Counted from the stretch's first letter, positions 1 to 12,616 are shown. The stretch: 64,000 bases of DNA from Alviniconcha marisindica (GCA_018857735.1 JABMCL010002100.1:1079001-1143000); one strand, 5' to 3'. Numbers and translations: made by a program. The notes: a model not told the origin generated them from the letters alone.

Positions 1-878
1 GCTTAACTCAAAGTCTCGGACTCTAAAGTCAGGGACTTTGGTTTAGGCCTGGCCTACCGTAGTCCCGATTCATAGTTAAGGCCCCAGAGCTCTAAACATG
101 TGCATACGTGTGCATCTGTCTGGGCGAAAGGTGTTTTACATAGGGTCCAGCTCGACAATCTACATGCAGCAGCACTCGACTGTCACTGCCTCAATTTTCT
201 AAAACTACCATCATAGATTCATCTCTACCTACAGCAGCTACCTATGAACCAACTGAGCAACTCACAGCCAAAAGATCCTGCACCCATCCCCCCTCCCACC
301 CCCATACCCTCCTGCCCGAAAGTATACAGAAGGTGCTTCCTAAACAGTAGAAGTCACCTACACTTCTGCAATTCCAGCTGGCATGGTATGGTGAGGTGTT
401 CTCCCTTTTCTATTCAGCTAATTTTTGAATCTTAAGCTGAGAGATTATGTGTACACTGTGAAAAACTTCACATTACCAGGCTCGACTGAAATGGGTTTCC
501 AACTTGACAAGACCAGTAAATCCAATACGAGTCAGAAAATTACTAGCATATTTTTGACAGAAAACTATGCTTTCATCTGACATGTCAAACTGGGGGAAAT
601 GCAATACCAAATCAGAACAAAGTATGCAGGTTTTCATTAAAATAAAATAAAAACAAATTAAATAAAAACCAATACAAAAGTGGAAGATGAAATGTCACAT
701 ACACCGATTCCATTACAAACCATCACACACACACACACACACCTCTTTCAGTTGCAAGTCCAAAGTAGCATGCCAAGAGCCACCCTGTATATTTGCTTTG
801 AGTACAGATGCGATTTCCTGAAAGACTTAAAAGTTGGTAACTGCTCAAAGTCCACACAAAATACGAGGACCAACTCTA
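1..878. other. 3' flank of unit 1; no gene seen
   Basis: No open frame with recognisable content on either strand. A short (CA)n run lies at about 722-743. I see no clear minus-strand AATAAA for unit 1 (it would read tttatt here). Because the array is transcribed leftward, further terminal exons may lie beyond the left edge of the window. Confidence 0.6.
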
Positions 879-1216
879 TTACAGGGACCATTTGCCTGGC
901 GCGTTGGAATCAACATGGTGCACATTTCTCATGTGTCTTCTAAGCCGGTCCACGCGGTAAAATGTAGCCAAACAAAGTTCACAGATCACAGGCCGAGATT
1001 TCTCACACATCCAGCGATGACGCTGCAGTGACTGAGCCACTTGATAACCACGGTTACACCTATTGCATTTAAAAGGCAGATCTGAGGACGACCTGGCCTC
1101 AGTTGGTGAAGAACTTTCAGCACTGGCAACTCCACGAAGGTCCACATCATGCTGCTGCCACCTTGACCACTGTCCTGAGGCAGCCCTGACTGCAGACTTG
1201 TCTAGGAGCCAGATGG
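879..1216 (-). CDS. Unit 1: terminal exon, C2HC + C2H2 zinc fingers
   Basis: Acceptor ttctctgcag ends at 1217; the split codon is G|CC (Ala), then 111 codons to a stop. Finger 1 is CNRC...HRWMC (C-x2-C-x12-H-x3-C) and finger 2 is CELC...HMRNVH (C-x2-C-x12-H-x4-H), joined by a seven-residue linker. The ~35-residue lead-in is Ser/Gln-rich. The R-H-R-W finger-1 end places it with units 5 and 6. It is the distal-most unit visible, about 57 kb from the common donor. DNA binding is inferred from the fingers. Confidence 0.86.
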
Positions 1217-2413
1217 CTGCAGAGAAGACAAATTCAAGAAAGCAAGTTGCAGCACACCTTTTTTCTCTCTTTTTTTCTTTCTCTCTCTCTCTCTCTCTCT
1301 CAGAGAACGAAAGACAGTATTAAAGGTGTCCGATAAGCTTTGACATCTCGGACCAATCACATGCCCTCTTAGAATATAAATACTAATTTTTACTAGTCAT
1401 GATTTTATGTGATGCAGAGGGATTATGAATATGGCAGGGGATAAGCCCTGGAAGCCAGCATGATCAAAACCATCTTGTGTTTTAAATGATAATGTGCACA
1501 GAACTGTGTGCAAGTGGATTGTCTACTAATTTTACACGGATATTCTTTCATGCTTCCCCTGGTTTAACCACGCGTTAAACTCACTCTCTCATACACAAAC
1601 ACATGACATCCACACACAGAATAGCAGATTACCATATTGCCACTTTATTTTAAATGCCTACCTTTCAAAACAATATGCTGGTCAAACAAAGCAACAACCA
1701 ACAAAAAAGGTGAGGCGTGTGTGATGACAACAGTGAAAAAGTCGTCAAATAAAGCTCAGTGCAGTATCCTGTTCAATGTAGCTAAGCTTGGTCAGTTGGA
1801 ATACACAGAAGTCATCTGGATCTGCATGGTCAAAAAGCTTTAATTGTCACAGTCACCACAAACTTGAGCGAACTAAGAAATAAAAACATCAAGGAAATAA
1901 GTTTCTGTTCAACAAAAATGAACAACATTCCTTTTCCTTCACCAGTCAAGTCTTCGACACACCAGTAAAGTTCCAAAAGCTGTCAAGTCTCTAACACATT
2001 TCAATCATGCAAAATGCATTTCAATCACACTATATGATTTTCTGCCCTATGTTATTTCATCTAACACTAGAAGGCTCCATTTTTTCTTTTCAGTTACTTC
2101 TTGTGGGGAATTTACTGAACACCAGCAGATCCTTGCCGTACAAAGTGGATAGAGCACAGACGCTACAGACATTAACTTCCTGCGATCCACTGACCAACAG
2201 TCACAAATAGTGATCTGTCACAAAACGGCCCCTGATCCTGACCTCTAGAGGGTACTGCCTGGGGCAGCAGATGCTCAAACCTGTGCTAATCTTTGGGCTG
2301 TCAAACTGCAACTGAACAGAAACAGATATATAGCCAAGACCCTAAAAATACCCAGGATCTTAAAGGAAAGGGAAGGTGAACAAATCCACAAGCACTCAAC
2401 CTCGTGTGTGTGT

Positions 2414-2477
<64 letters not shown>

Positions 2478-2524
2478 TCCAGTGCTCGTCCTTCCAGGCA
2501 CAAGTGAGCCCCCCTGTAAAATGT
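1217..2524. other. Intron / unit 2 3' region with microsatellites
   Basis: No exon recognised. It contains a (CT)n tract at about 1272-1302 just upstream of the unit 1 acceptor, and a nearly pure (GT)n tract at 2404-2476 (one interruption) about 50 nt past the unit 2 stop. On the transcribed strand the latter reads (CA)n and would lie in the unit 2 3'UTR. Confidence 0.6.
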
Positions 2525-2925
2525 TCATGGTCCTGGTCCCTGATCTCTCCCTTCAGCTGGATCTTCACAAAGTCCTTCATGGGACAGCGGCTGAGGTAGA
2601 GCGAGCTCTGCCCCATGCCTGCCCATGTGGGCCTTCAGACTATCCAGCCTGTGGGTGGCATAGTCACAGTGGGGGCAAGTCAGGATTCTAAGTCCCTCAC
2701 ACTTCCACTTGTGGCGGTTCAAGCTCTGTGGGTACTGAAATACCCGACAACACTTGGAGCAGGTATAGATACGCTCTGCAGATGTAGCAGCATCTGGTGA
2801 TGGAACATGTTGCAACCCAAGCAAATTCCTGTCTTGTCTGAAGCTCAGGCATGTAGCCTGGTGTGCACTCAGCTCTGCCATGGAGCCAAGAAGAAACCCA
2901 CAACAGGGGCATCCATACTGACGCT
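2525..2925 (-). CDS. Unit 2: terminal exon, three zinc fingers
   Basis: Acceptor ttttggtgtgcag; split codon G|AG (Glu); 132 codons. Finger 1 starts only five residues in (CPCC...HQATC, C2HC), unlike most units. A ~35-residue spacer follows, then CSKC...HKWKC (C2HC) and CPHC...HMGRH (C2H2), linked by EGLR, a variant of the EGTR linker of units 3-8. The C-terminal tail of ~25 residues is rich in Gly, Pro and Glu. The isolated first finger makes this a three-finger exception among units 1-8. Confidence 0.85.
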
Positions 2926-4143
2926 CTGCACACCAAAACAAAGGCAGGCCATAATACCCAAAACTACCAATTTGGCTTTTTTCTTAAGGCAAAGCTATAC
3001 CAAACTGCTCCCCCCCCCCCCCAAAAAAACACCCAAAAAACACCCAACAACAACAAATCAGAACAAGAAGTAAACCTATGTATATCTTACGTGCTATAGA
3101 ACTATGAACTCGGTGTTTATTTACATCATACACGCCACATACAGAATGAACAATGTACTGGGCAGAAAAAATACTGTCATGACACGGTTCAACTTGACCT
3201 TTAAAAGCAGTCAATGTTTCCGGAGTTTCTTCCTTCTCATGTTTGACTTGCTTAGTTTTTTTAGGCAAGCAAATGCTTGGCCCGGTCTGTCATAGATAAC
3301 CAACTACACTAGCATTCATTTCTAATGTTATTGCTGTCACTACTTTTTAGATACTGTGAAATGCGATCATGTAAGTTTAGTCCTTAGGTAGTAGTGGGAA
3401 AATGTATGCCTCAAACATGCTCAGAATAAAACCGGATATACTCTACATCCACCAACACCGACAAACACCGTAACAGGGAAAACAGATGGCAGTATCCACG
3501 TAATCAGGAATGTGAAGTAAATTTTCTTTTCCAAATTAAAATCTGTGCAACCTGAACATATCCTGAGGGTCCTTTAAGCATCATAATCATTTTTTTTTTA
3601 TATATTACTAAATTCTAACAGAAATGTCTACAGCCATGATAGTATCTTATCTACAGCCTTATCTACATGGTAGTGTCTATGAACACAATATTTATACACA
3701 TTTTGCAGTTAGTCAGACAGAACCACACTGAGAAAACTAACCTTTAGGCCCCCTAAATATTTGATAAAACTTGAAAAAATCTGTTGTGCCATCCCTAAAT
3801 GGAAACTGGTTACACCACAACATTCTGTGCAAGTTTCAGATAATACAACCAGCCTGTATCCTTTGCATCTTACTCATTTCGTGACTGTTTGTCCAATCTC
3901 AAATATTTTAATTTCAGACTTCCAATCAAAATAGAGGATCCAAGCAGAGTTCTCAAGCCTGCAAGCCATCCTGTGAAAAATGCAAGATTTGCGTGCTGGC
4001 CTCCAATGAGACCACTTGTGAACACAACCTTGCCCACCTCCACCCATGGATTTTTGTTTTCTTATTGACTCAGAACATACTTGAATATTTTGTAATTATC
4101 TTGCACCCAAACGCCAGCGCCAGTCAGTGGCTGCTTTTTGTTA

Positions 4144-4260
4144 AACTCATGAATGAGTTGTTGTAGATCTGTGTGATGGGCACTCAAAATGTGTGCGTGG
4201 TTTGTGAGGTTTTTAAACTTGTGAACGAGTTGTGGTAGATCTGTGTGATGGGCACTCAAA
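4144..4260. repeat. Imperfect 45-bp direct duplication
   Basis: Two copies (about 4144-4188 and 4216-4260), offset by 72 bp, share the core gttgtgGTAGATCTGTGTG-type sequence ending gggcactcaaa. No coding role is visible. Confidence 0.7.
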
Positions 4261-4370
4261 CTATATGAATGGTCTGTCTGGTATTGTGGTCTTCATTCAG
4301 AAATCCCAATTTTTCTTCTTTTTGTTGTTGTCCTTCAGTGACTGGTAGGCTACTAGCCGATACTTTATAA

Positions 4371-4375
<5 letters not shown>

Positions 4376-4431
<56 letters not shown>

Positions 4432-4466
4432 TAGTAGTAGTAGTAGTAGAGAGTAGTAGTAGAGAG
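4376..4466. repeat. Compound microsatellite (GA)n(TAG)n
   Basis: A GA dinucleotide run at 4376-4428 passes directly into interrupted TAG trinucleotide repeats. Confidence 0.9.
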
Positions 4467-5273
4467 CAAAAGCACATGGACAGATGTAAACAAAGAAGAA
4501 AACATGAACTTCTTCATTTCTAAATTTAATCATAGTTGTCATATGAACAATGGCAGATAATTGACCTTTTAACATCCAGTCAAAACATGTAGGTCATATC
4601 AGGTGAAACAAAAACCGGCAAGATTACCATCCATATTAAACACATTGTCCTTGATAACAAAAGACCACAACAAAACATGCCAAACATTATTTCACTTTAC
4701 ATTAAAACAGACAAGACTCCAAAAAAACATTTGAGCAAGGACAATTCATAATACAAGCCTAATGTACGCACAATTTATATATATATATATATATCCACAT
4801 GAAAAAATATATAACAAAATGCGTGCTTACACTTACAGCATGAGCACATGAACACATGCATCCACCATTGAAACTATTTGGTGCAACTAAAATGCCTAAA
4901 CAGGCAAATGATCTAATCACACTAGCTTACTCAGTCTAGAGCCACAGGCATATTTAAACATGTTGCAATTAGCAGATCTGTATGCTGGCATATCAGCATC
5001 CTATAAAAAGTGCAGAATGCTGTTCAATTTCAAATTTAAACTGTGCAGTCAACAACAGACTGGAATCTGTAGACTTGATGGCAACTGTTGAGCAGTGTCA
5101 CTCTTCAAGGTACAATATTCCTATTTGACTCACAACATTATGCAAAACCCCAACTTGATTTTTAGTGATACTCTGACAGTGGTTCTGCCTTGTTAATGTT
5201 GACAACCTCACAAAAGAATGGTGCCTTGAACAAAGAGTTGGTGTTCTGTTACACCTGGAAATGACGCCTTAAA

Positions 5274-5527
5274 CTACGATTCATATGACTTGGTCTCCTT
5301 TTTGTGCTTGGCAACATGGATCTTGAGAGTATCCATTCGGTGAAACACTAGCCCACATGCAGGACACTCCAATCGTCGTGTACCAGCACACTTCCACTTG
5401 TGACGATTAAGACTGCGATTGTAGGAAAAATAACGACCACAGTTTTCACACTGAAATGGTGCATGGTGATTGGCCGCGCTGCAGTAATTGTAAAAAGGCA
5501 CAGCCCCGGTCATGTGAGCAACGTCTT
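5274..5527 (-). CDS. Unit 3: terminal exon, C2HC + C2H2 fingers (twin of unit 4)
   Basis: Acceptor tttttctgcag; split codon G|AA (Glu); 83 codons. Finger 1 (CENC...HKWKC) and finger 2 (CPAC...HVAKH) are joined by a CAGTRRLEC linker. Unit 4 encodes nearly the same finger pair. The similarity continues through the acceptor into the upstream intron (aaaaatggcaacagaacac against aaaaatcgcatcagaacat) and past the stop (gccttaaactac in both). This therefore looks like a recent duplication of the whole exon plus flanks. Confidence 0.88.
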
Positions 5528-7783
5528 CTGCAGAAAAATGGCAACAGAACACATGATTTGATATTTACCAGTACTGAACCAAAAATGGAAAGAAAGGAAA
5601 AAAACACCCAGCAAATCAGACTAGTGGTACAGCTATCACTGACTGGCAAGAAACACTGTGGAGAGGCGACAATATATATATATATATATATATATATGGG
5701 GGCTGGTTTTATGTGCTGTTTTTATTTGGGGGTTCAGAAGTAGGATGCAACCATCATTTCTGTATAGTCTACCTTCACATTATTCAATAATTTTATCTTT
5801 TGGTCTCGACAGTAGCACTGTAAAATTCACTATCACCACATTGTGAAAATTTATTTATTTATAAACGTTTGCCAAAAATCTTTTGCACCCTACCCAAGAC
5901 ACACAAAAATGCTGACCTTTAAAGAAACAGGAGAAATCAATGCCAAAACTGGTCAGCCAAAATAAAAATGTAATAAAAGTGATGTCACTACTTTCACTGG
6001 AATATGCAAGTTGGTATTACCTACTTTACTGCTTCCAAACACACTATTGCACTGCACATAAAACACGTCTCCTGGCTTCAATTTCATGCCCATTATGGTG
6101 TGACTGGTTGGGTATCAAGTTCCATTCAGAAATTTCTCACCTTTTTGTTTCTTCGTCTTGTTTGGAAAGATGGTTGAAAATACTTTCCAGAGAGAGAGAG
6201 AGAGCGCATAAAGTTTCATTTTAACAGCCAAATAAAAACTGGCAGGCTCACAACTGACTTTTACACCCAGTCCATCATGTAAGCTGCATGAAAGTAAAAT
6301 TTAAATAAAAACTGGCAGTTTGACCATCAATGGCAATCTCACTGTACAAGACCAGAACAAAATATCCCAACATTATTCCACCTCATTGCTCAAAATTTAC
6401 AGAACCTCAAAATATTTCAGAAAGAACAAGCACCTACTGTGTGTACATGTAAGCATAGATGATCTACATGCTCCTCTGTCTATATATAACAATGTTCCCC
6501 CCACTGTGTCAGTGATACTAATACAGTAAAGAGGTGGGACAGCTCAGTTGCGGCAAGGCAACTTTCTCCCAGAGTGAACTTTCAATGCAGACTCTTACAC
6601 TTACAGTGTTCATACAGCCCCTGCATGCAATTGCATGCATGACCATTTGTGTACACATAAAAATCCCAAACAAGGAAAGGCATACAATACAGCATACACT
6701 AGTAGGAATGGGTAGTGCTGCTCTTGGGGCTATGTTGTCATTACCAGCTAAGATGACCTGAATTTTGCACACAGGATTAGTTTTGTTTATAAAATATTTC
6801 AAGTCACATGTTACTGTCAGAATATGTTTGCACTTGGTCTGGTTGAGTAGTTCAGTAGATAATGGTAATCATATTTTCATTAAATGAGTTTGTGTCCCTG
6901 ACCCTGAAGATAGCAAACCAATCTTTTCACATGACACACCTGCTTATGATGGTGCATCACCAGAACAATTTAGAGGCCTGGCTCTTTAAAAAAGAAAGAA
7001 GGATTTATTTATTTTTACAGCCGTTCAAAAGATAGTCCAAACAGGATTTTATTAGGATGGTGAACCACTGCTGTGACCTGGACCGAAAATAACAATATCT
7101 TTTCACAAGACAAGCTGGCTTATGATGAAGCATCAACATAAATTTATCCACAAAAGTTTCAGTTTTTCACAGTTCAGGTAATACAACAGGAAGCCCGCCC
7201 ACCCCCAAAAATTAAAACTATATACGCCCTCACTATGACCGTGATCACACTAACAAGGCAATCTTTGTGCATGTCACAGACACAAGATGATGTACCACAA
7301 TACCAAGTTTTGATTACAACTGGTTGAACAGCTCAGAAGATATCGTTAAGACAATCTGGCCACACAGTGAATCGTGATTCCACATATCTCCACTCTCATT
7401 ACTGGGGGTATAAAAATGTGATGCATACAGTATCAGAAAAAGAACCAAAAAAATGTTCCAACATTTCACTTGCTCCGTCCCAACACACATGCTTTATTCA
7501 CTGCCACTAAAATATGCTAACTGTATCAAATAAAAATGTAGTAAAATGAAGTGTCAAACTTGCTGATAATGACTTAGACCGAAGCTGAATTTCAATCAGG
7601 GGCAAACCATATCTAATATGCCAGTACATCTAACAAAGCAGCCACTGCAAGCACAGAATTTAACAAAATGACCTAAAAATAATCATTGTTACTGTTCCTC
7701 AATACCAGACACACATGGCAATTTTCCAGAGTTATGACTATGGCAATAATTTTTTTGTCTATGCCTGGAAATGGTGCCTTAAA
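5528..7783. other. 2.2 kb intron; no exon seen
   Basis: It contains an (AT)n tract at 5671-5697 and diverged repeat units in 6838-7370. The first ~120 nt are homologous to the intron upstream of unit 4. No zinc-finger frame was found. Confidence 0.55.
6838..7370. repeat. Diverged tandem-like non-coding repeat
   Basis: Segments such as tggttgagtagttcagtagat (6839) and tggttgaacagctcagaagat (7321), and cttttcac-atgac-acacctgcttatgat (6920) and cttttcac-aagac-aagctggcttatgat (7098), recur with substitutions. This suggests about three decayed copies of a ~200-bp unit. Confidence 0.5.
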
Positions 7784-8022
7784 CTACAAGTTCATGTCTT
7801 GTTTATGCCTTGCAACATGGATCTTGAGAGTGTCCATTCGGTGACACACTAACCCACATACAGGGCACTCCAGTCGACGTGTACCAGCACACTTCCACTT
7901 GTGGCGATTCAGAGTGCGATTGTAGGCAAAATAACGACCACAGTTTTCACACTGATATGGTGTGTGTTGATCTGTCTCATTGTAATGATAAAAAGTCATA
8001 GCCCTGGTTGTGCGAGCATCTT
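7784..8022 (-). CDS. Unit 4: terminal exon, C2HC + C2H2 fingers (twin of unit 3)
   Basis: Acceptor tttttctgcag; split codon G|AA (Glu); 78 codons, one of the shortest units. Fingers CENC...HKWKC and CPVC...HVARH are almost identical to unit 3. Differences cluster as conservative changes (Ser/Ala, Ser/Thr) in the first helix and Phe/Cys in the second finger. The lead-in differs more than the fingers, consistent with constraint on the DNA-binding part. Confidence 0.88.
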
Positions 8023-8718
8023 CTGCAGAAAAATCGCATCAGAACATATGAATTGATAGCAGCACAGAATAAAATGCAACAAAACAAAAACAAAAGTTAC
8101 AATGACAAGAAGAAGAAAAGAACTGAAAAAGATATGAGGAAAAAACAAAGAAAGAAGAAAATATCTAGCAAATCAGACGTGTACAAATAGAGGAATTGGC
8201 AACGGTGCAACAAAGACCGTGGATTAAAAAAATAAATTTAAACTGGGGGGTGGGACCAGAGGATGCTATCGTTACGAACCTTTAATAAAAGGGGATGGGT
8301 GTGAAATGTAACCGTTTTTTTTAGTGGTATGCCACCGTTACTGTCTGCCCATCCATCAATTGGCACCTGTAACACTCTTGGTCTCAACCGCTGCAGTATT
8401 AAAATATTAACAATCATAACTGCTCAATCAGCGGAAAAATAATTGTATACCCAAGCCATTAAATATGTGCTGCCTTCCAAGAACACATCATTTTGTTGTA
8501 ATGTGTTTCACCCAGATCCATTCATCATAGGCCTTTAAAAAACAAACCCAACCAAGTTTCAAGAACACAGAAAGCTGGCCTTCACAGAAAGAGATGGAAT
8601 CACTTGAATGATAAAACCTTCAAAGCTCTCAACAGTTCTGCCAAAGGTAAAATCTATAGTGTACAGTAGGACAACTGACATGAACCACACCAAGCCTCTA
8701 TACAAGTGACTGCACTGT

Positions 8719-8963
8719 CTATGGATAGACTCCATGCTTGGTAGCCATATGCTGCTTGTGTTTGTCAGTGCGGTAGCAGACAAAGTCGCAGAGAGGACAG
8801 GTGAAGACACGTGTTCCTTCGCACTGCCAGCGATGGCGCTGGAGGCTGTTGCGGAATGTGAAGTCTTTCTGGCACTTGGGACACTTGAAGTGGCCACGCC
8901 GATTTCGCCTATCAGGACGCACCATCCTCCGTAGCTCATTGAATGGCAGGTAGAAACCTTCAA
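8719..8963 (-). CDS. Unit 5: terminal exon, C2HC + C2H2 fingers
   Basis: Acceptor gtggcttcaag, preceded by an intronic (TG)n stretch instead of the usual T-rich tract; split codon G|TT (Val); 80 codons. An arginine-rich lead-in (RRMVRPDRRNRRG) precedes CPKC...HRWQC and CPLC...HMATKH, with the CEGTR linker. The basic patch next to the fingers could add DNA contacts or a nuclear signal; that is inference. Confidence 0.82.
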
Positions 8964-9768
8964 CTTGAAGCCACACACACACACATTACAATCTACGTCA
9001 AGTCCCGACCACACAACACGTGAAAAGACCTAGAATGGTTTTACTGTACAACTACATGTCTTCACAAACACCAATGTATAAAACATTCTTTGGGGGGGGG
9101 GGGGGGTAGCGCCGCTGAACACTGTGCATCAGAATGCCACACGATGCAAAAGAATTTCATTTACTTCATCTACAGATTACCTGCTGACAGGACAATAACC
9201 AGTGCCCTTTTTTTCTTTTCTTTTCCCCATGGTATTTCTTGTGCATGTCCCCCACCCTACCCACCCATCATTCTATCAAAACTGAACTGTGTCCAATACA
9301 GAGTTCAAACACAAAAATGATATCTGGGCAAAAGGTTTATTGAACAACAAATGTGTAATTTTTATGTAAACAGTGGTGTGGGGAAAAAACTGAGGTAGTG
9401 TTTTAGTGCCACACAGTGAACAATAAAAGGTTTGAAACACTGCTTACATAACCAAGTCTGTCAGTCACCTTTTACTGTGTTTTGTTGTCTTTTGCCAGTT
9501 TTGTTGTGGGTCCTTTCCTAGTTCCTTTTTTTCAATTTTATTCTTGTCAGGGTGATGAGCCCTTGTCAGGGTGATGAGCCCATGTGGATCAAGGGCACAT
9601 GCCTTCACTTCCCAGGGAAGGTTCAAAGGACACAGTATTCCTAGTGGTTTTGGTGTCAGCAAACTCGGGAGGTCTATGATTACTGCCAGTCACCTTTTGT
9701 AGTGGGGAGTCAAGAAGATGCAGTCTTAGCATTGCAGGAAAATGAACTGAAATGACCATCACCAGGAA
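8964..9768. other. Intron, low-complexity; no exon seen
   Basis: It holds the (CA)n run next to the unit 5 acceptor, a G16 run at about 9092-9107, and a 20-bp direct duplication (gtcagggtgatgagccc) near 9546-9583. Confidence 0.55.
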
Positions 9769-10055
9769 TCACATTTTCATCCCATGCTGGTTCTGCATGT
9801 GATGACGTAGTACATCAGTGCGAAATGCAACGTAAGCGCACAGTTCACATGAAAACCGACGTGTCCCTTCACACTTCCACCGATGGCGATTGAGGCTATT
9901 CCTAAAGGCAAACCTTTTGCAACATTTTGGGCAAGCAAGAGAAATGGCACCCCCATGTGTAGCAGCAATCCTCGACCTTCCCCACACACCTGCACTACCA
10001 ACAGCCGTCGACATTTCAAGCCTTGACGGTATTTGCACAACATCTCTGCATCTCT
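9769..10055 (-). CDS. Unit 6: terminal exon, C2HC + C2H2 fingers
   Basis: Acceptor gctttttcag; split codon G|AG (Glu); 94 codons. Fingers CPKC...HRWKC and CELC...HMQNQH are separated by CEGTRRFSC. Finger 1 (KRFAFRNSLNRHRWKC) closely matches unit 5 (KDFTFRNSLQRHRWQC), so the two are local paralogues. The chain ends six residues after the last His. Confidence 0.87.
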
Positions 10056-10574
10056 CTGAAAAAGCAACATCACCCATTTTACAACAGACACTTGCATAAG
10101 CCTGTAGTATTTTGCATTACAAACAGCCTGTAATATCTCCGCAACTCCTACTTTGTAAACACCTTTCAGATGACTGGGACATGCTAAGGTTTTGTTTTCC
10201 ACATGTTCTTGACTAGATATTTGCAAGAATCTGATGTTCAGGTTACACCAAGTATCAACATAGTACACCCTAGTCTTGTGTACATTTCTTTTAACCTGGC
10301 TCATCCACCCACTGCTAAATCAGAAGCTTGATCCTCCGCAGTCATTTGTGTACTGCAGATTCACCGAGCTGCTGATGCAAACCTAAACACAAACTCTCAC
10401 TAGTTTGCCGTCATACTGTGTAGCGTTTTAGCCCCACCCCCACCCCTCTTCATATGCTTAACAGTGAGGGGAGAGAGGGGGAAAAGGGGGAAGAGTAAGA
10501 GTGCAAGGCATCAATGCCCAACTTTATAGAAATAAGAAGTTTGTGACACTGCTGTCTCCTGCAACAAAATAATT
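10056..10574. other. Intron; no exon seen
   Basis: Unremarkable AT-rich intron with a purine-rich stretch at about 10467-10500. I see no recognisable feature. Confidence 0.5.
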
Positions 10575-10951
10575 TTACTGTTTTGTGCGTCTGACACCAT
10601 GTATCCTCATATGCAGCCAGTAGTGATCAGAACGATGAGCCTTGTGTCCACAGATGGAACACACAATCAACCGAGTCCCTTCACACTTCCACTTGTGTCT
10701 CAGCATGGAGTGGTGGTGAGCGAATGTCTTCCCACACACAGAGCACCTACTCCTCTCAGACGGGAACTCCCCGCTAAGGGACCGAGAACCAAGATGGGAG
10801 CCAAATTTTTTATAATCATGTTTCTTCCCCTTCAAAGTGCTCCAGCAGGCTGAGGGCAAAGGTTGGTGTTGTGCAGCTGCCAGGCCATCAGCCGCCTTAT
10901 GCCGGGTCCTTCCGACCACAAGCCTTGTGTCTGCATCTTGTAGGCGAAGGA
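10575..10951 (-). CDS. Unit 7: terminal exon, C2HC + C2H2 fingers
   Basis: Acceptor tttctctacag; split codon G|TC (Val); 124 codons with no in-frame stop in the long linker. Fingers CSVC...HKWKC and CSIC...HMRIH use the CEGTR linker. The second finger contains HRSDHYWLHM, shared almost exactly with unit 8, which marks 7/8 as a pair. The lead-in is rich in Lys, Ser and Gly. Confidence 0.87.
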
Positions 10952-12107
10952 CTGTAGAGAAAGAACAAACCCAGCTTCAATAAGTGATCAGCAGAACACA
11001 CGAGCAAGCTAGTGAATAATCCAAAGAAACAGGACTACCCTGAGCCTTAGAATGTGCGTTTCATCTTCCACCTTGTCAATGAGCAAGTTGACAAGAATCG
11101 GCTTCAGCCACCACTCGACTCGAGAGGAAAGACAGCCATTGTGTTGATCCTCACTTCGGGATAAATTGCTGACCAAAGCAAAAACCGACATGCCATAACA
11201 CACCCACATACAGTAAAGAACCATGCCCAGTCGGCAGCTTTATCACACAGTTGTTTACTCGGACTGACAATACCAGATGTCAATGCTTCAAACTGATGAC
11301 CAGAGAGAAGAGGATTACAAGCACTGAGAGGGTTGCCAGGAGGATAGGGCTGCAAATCACAGGACTAACAGTCAGTCTGCTTCAGCTGCTCTGTATTGTG
11401 CAGTTTTTGTTGTTGTTAATGTGTGTTTGTTTTTTTATTTGGGGGGGGTTGCCTGGGTGTGAATGTGTAGGCATCTGTGTGAAATCATACTGTGGATGGT
11501 TGGGTGTTGATGTATGCATTTACAGTACCTGTGATTATTTATTTTTAAATTCTCATGTTGACATTAATAATGTACAGCACTGTGAGCTTCTATACATTTT
11601 TACGGGGTATAGCGTTGTTATTACCATATGGTACTAAATCTGTTTGATGATGAACACTGTTGTCAGCCACAAATAAAATGCCCCTGCCCCCTTTTGGTAA
11701 TAGCATTAAAACAGTTCCACTTATATTTAAGTTTAAGCATAGCCACCTTCATTTTGTAGTTGTACATCAACAGCGACAAAATTGGAGAAAGGTTTTTGTG
11801 GTAAGAGCAGAACCCAAGTAGATTTTATGGTCGTTTTGTTTTTGCCTTCCCCCCCCCCCCGGGACTTTGTTCCAGTATTTCATAGCATCCTTTAAATTCT
11901 TCCAAATTCTCACACAGAAGTACAGGTACTGAATAAAAATCTACTTCAAACCTGATTGAGGGTGTAGTTCTGGTTCTGTCCTTTATGAACCGTCACAAGA
12001 ACACAAGCATCCCGATGAATTCTTCACCTACAATTTCAATATGCCGTCCATCCCAAAAATTTATTCAAGGATGTGGGATAGGTAGGAAGAATCAAGAAAA
12101 GAATAAA
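10952..12107. other. 1.1 kb intron; no exon seen
   Basis: A C-run lies at 11851-11861. A minus-strand AATAAA (tttatt at 12060) lies just past the unit 8 stop. Overlapping open frames at 11009-11355 have no recognisable domain. Confidence 0.5.
12060..12065 (-). terminator. Poly(A) signal AATAAA for unit 8
   Basis: Reads AATAAA on the minus strand, about 43 nt after the unit 8 stop. It supports unit 8 being a true terminal exon. Confidence 0.65.
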
Positions 12108-12445
12108 TCACTGTTGTTTCGGTCGCACCAAATTGTGCAGTCGTTTCATGTGTAACCAATAATGGTCAGACCGGTGTGTCTTGTAGCCACAGAAGGTGCA
12201 CACAATGTTGCAAGTTCCCTCGCACTTCTGCTTGTGACGATTGAGGGAATATGGATGTGTAAACACCTTGCCACACACAGGACAACTCATGTCAGAACTC
12301 CTATCCTGAGACGCCAGGTGAGGGCGGGGCTTGTTTTGAGGAAGAGACTGTGATGTTACTGCAAGGGCCATCTGCAGAGCAAGGCCTTTCAAAGATGCCG
12401 ACTTTCCCAATCCAAGGCCAGACAAATCACCCACTGCCCATTCAG
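12108..12445 (-). CDS. Unit 8: terminal exon, C2HC + C2H2 fingers
   Basis: Acceptor ttttttttctcctctgcag, a very strong pyrimidine tract; split codon G|CT (Ala); 111 codons. Fingers CPVC...HKQKC and CTFC...HMKRLH, linker CEGTC. It is paralogous to unit 7 (shared YKTHRSDHYWLHMK-type helix). A canonical poly(A) signal follows closely, so the 3'UTR is very short. Confidence 0.89.
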
Positions 12446-12612
12446 CTGCAGAGGAGAAAAAAAAGAAGACACCAATACTATATTTCAACCACAATCCAAC
12501 AATCATGAAAACTGCGAATAAATAAAATGCAAAAGCAAAGTGTCTCACTACAAAAAACAATTTCTTGCACATAAATAAAGCACAAAATAATTATATGATC
12601 AATGAACAGTTG

Positions 12613-12616
<4 letters not shown>

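Larger units (their letters stand above)
2926..5273. other. 2.3 kb intron with repeats; no exon seen
   Basis: No frame with zinc-finger spacing was found on the minus strand. It holds a C13 run near 3010, an imperfect 45-bp duplication at 4144-4260, a compound (GA)n(TAG)n microsatellite at 4376-4466 and an (AT)n tract near 4778-4794. Confidence 0.55.

Noticed and set aside
2275..2616. His-Thr repeat proteins
   Set aside because: Direct translation of the (GT)n/(CA)n microsatellite; unit 2 explains the coding content.
11009..11355. Overlapping minus-strand ORFs between units 7 and 8
   Set aside because: No cysteine/histidine spacing and no known domain; treated as intron.
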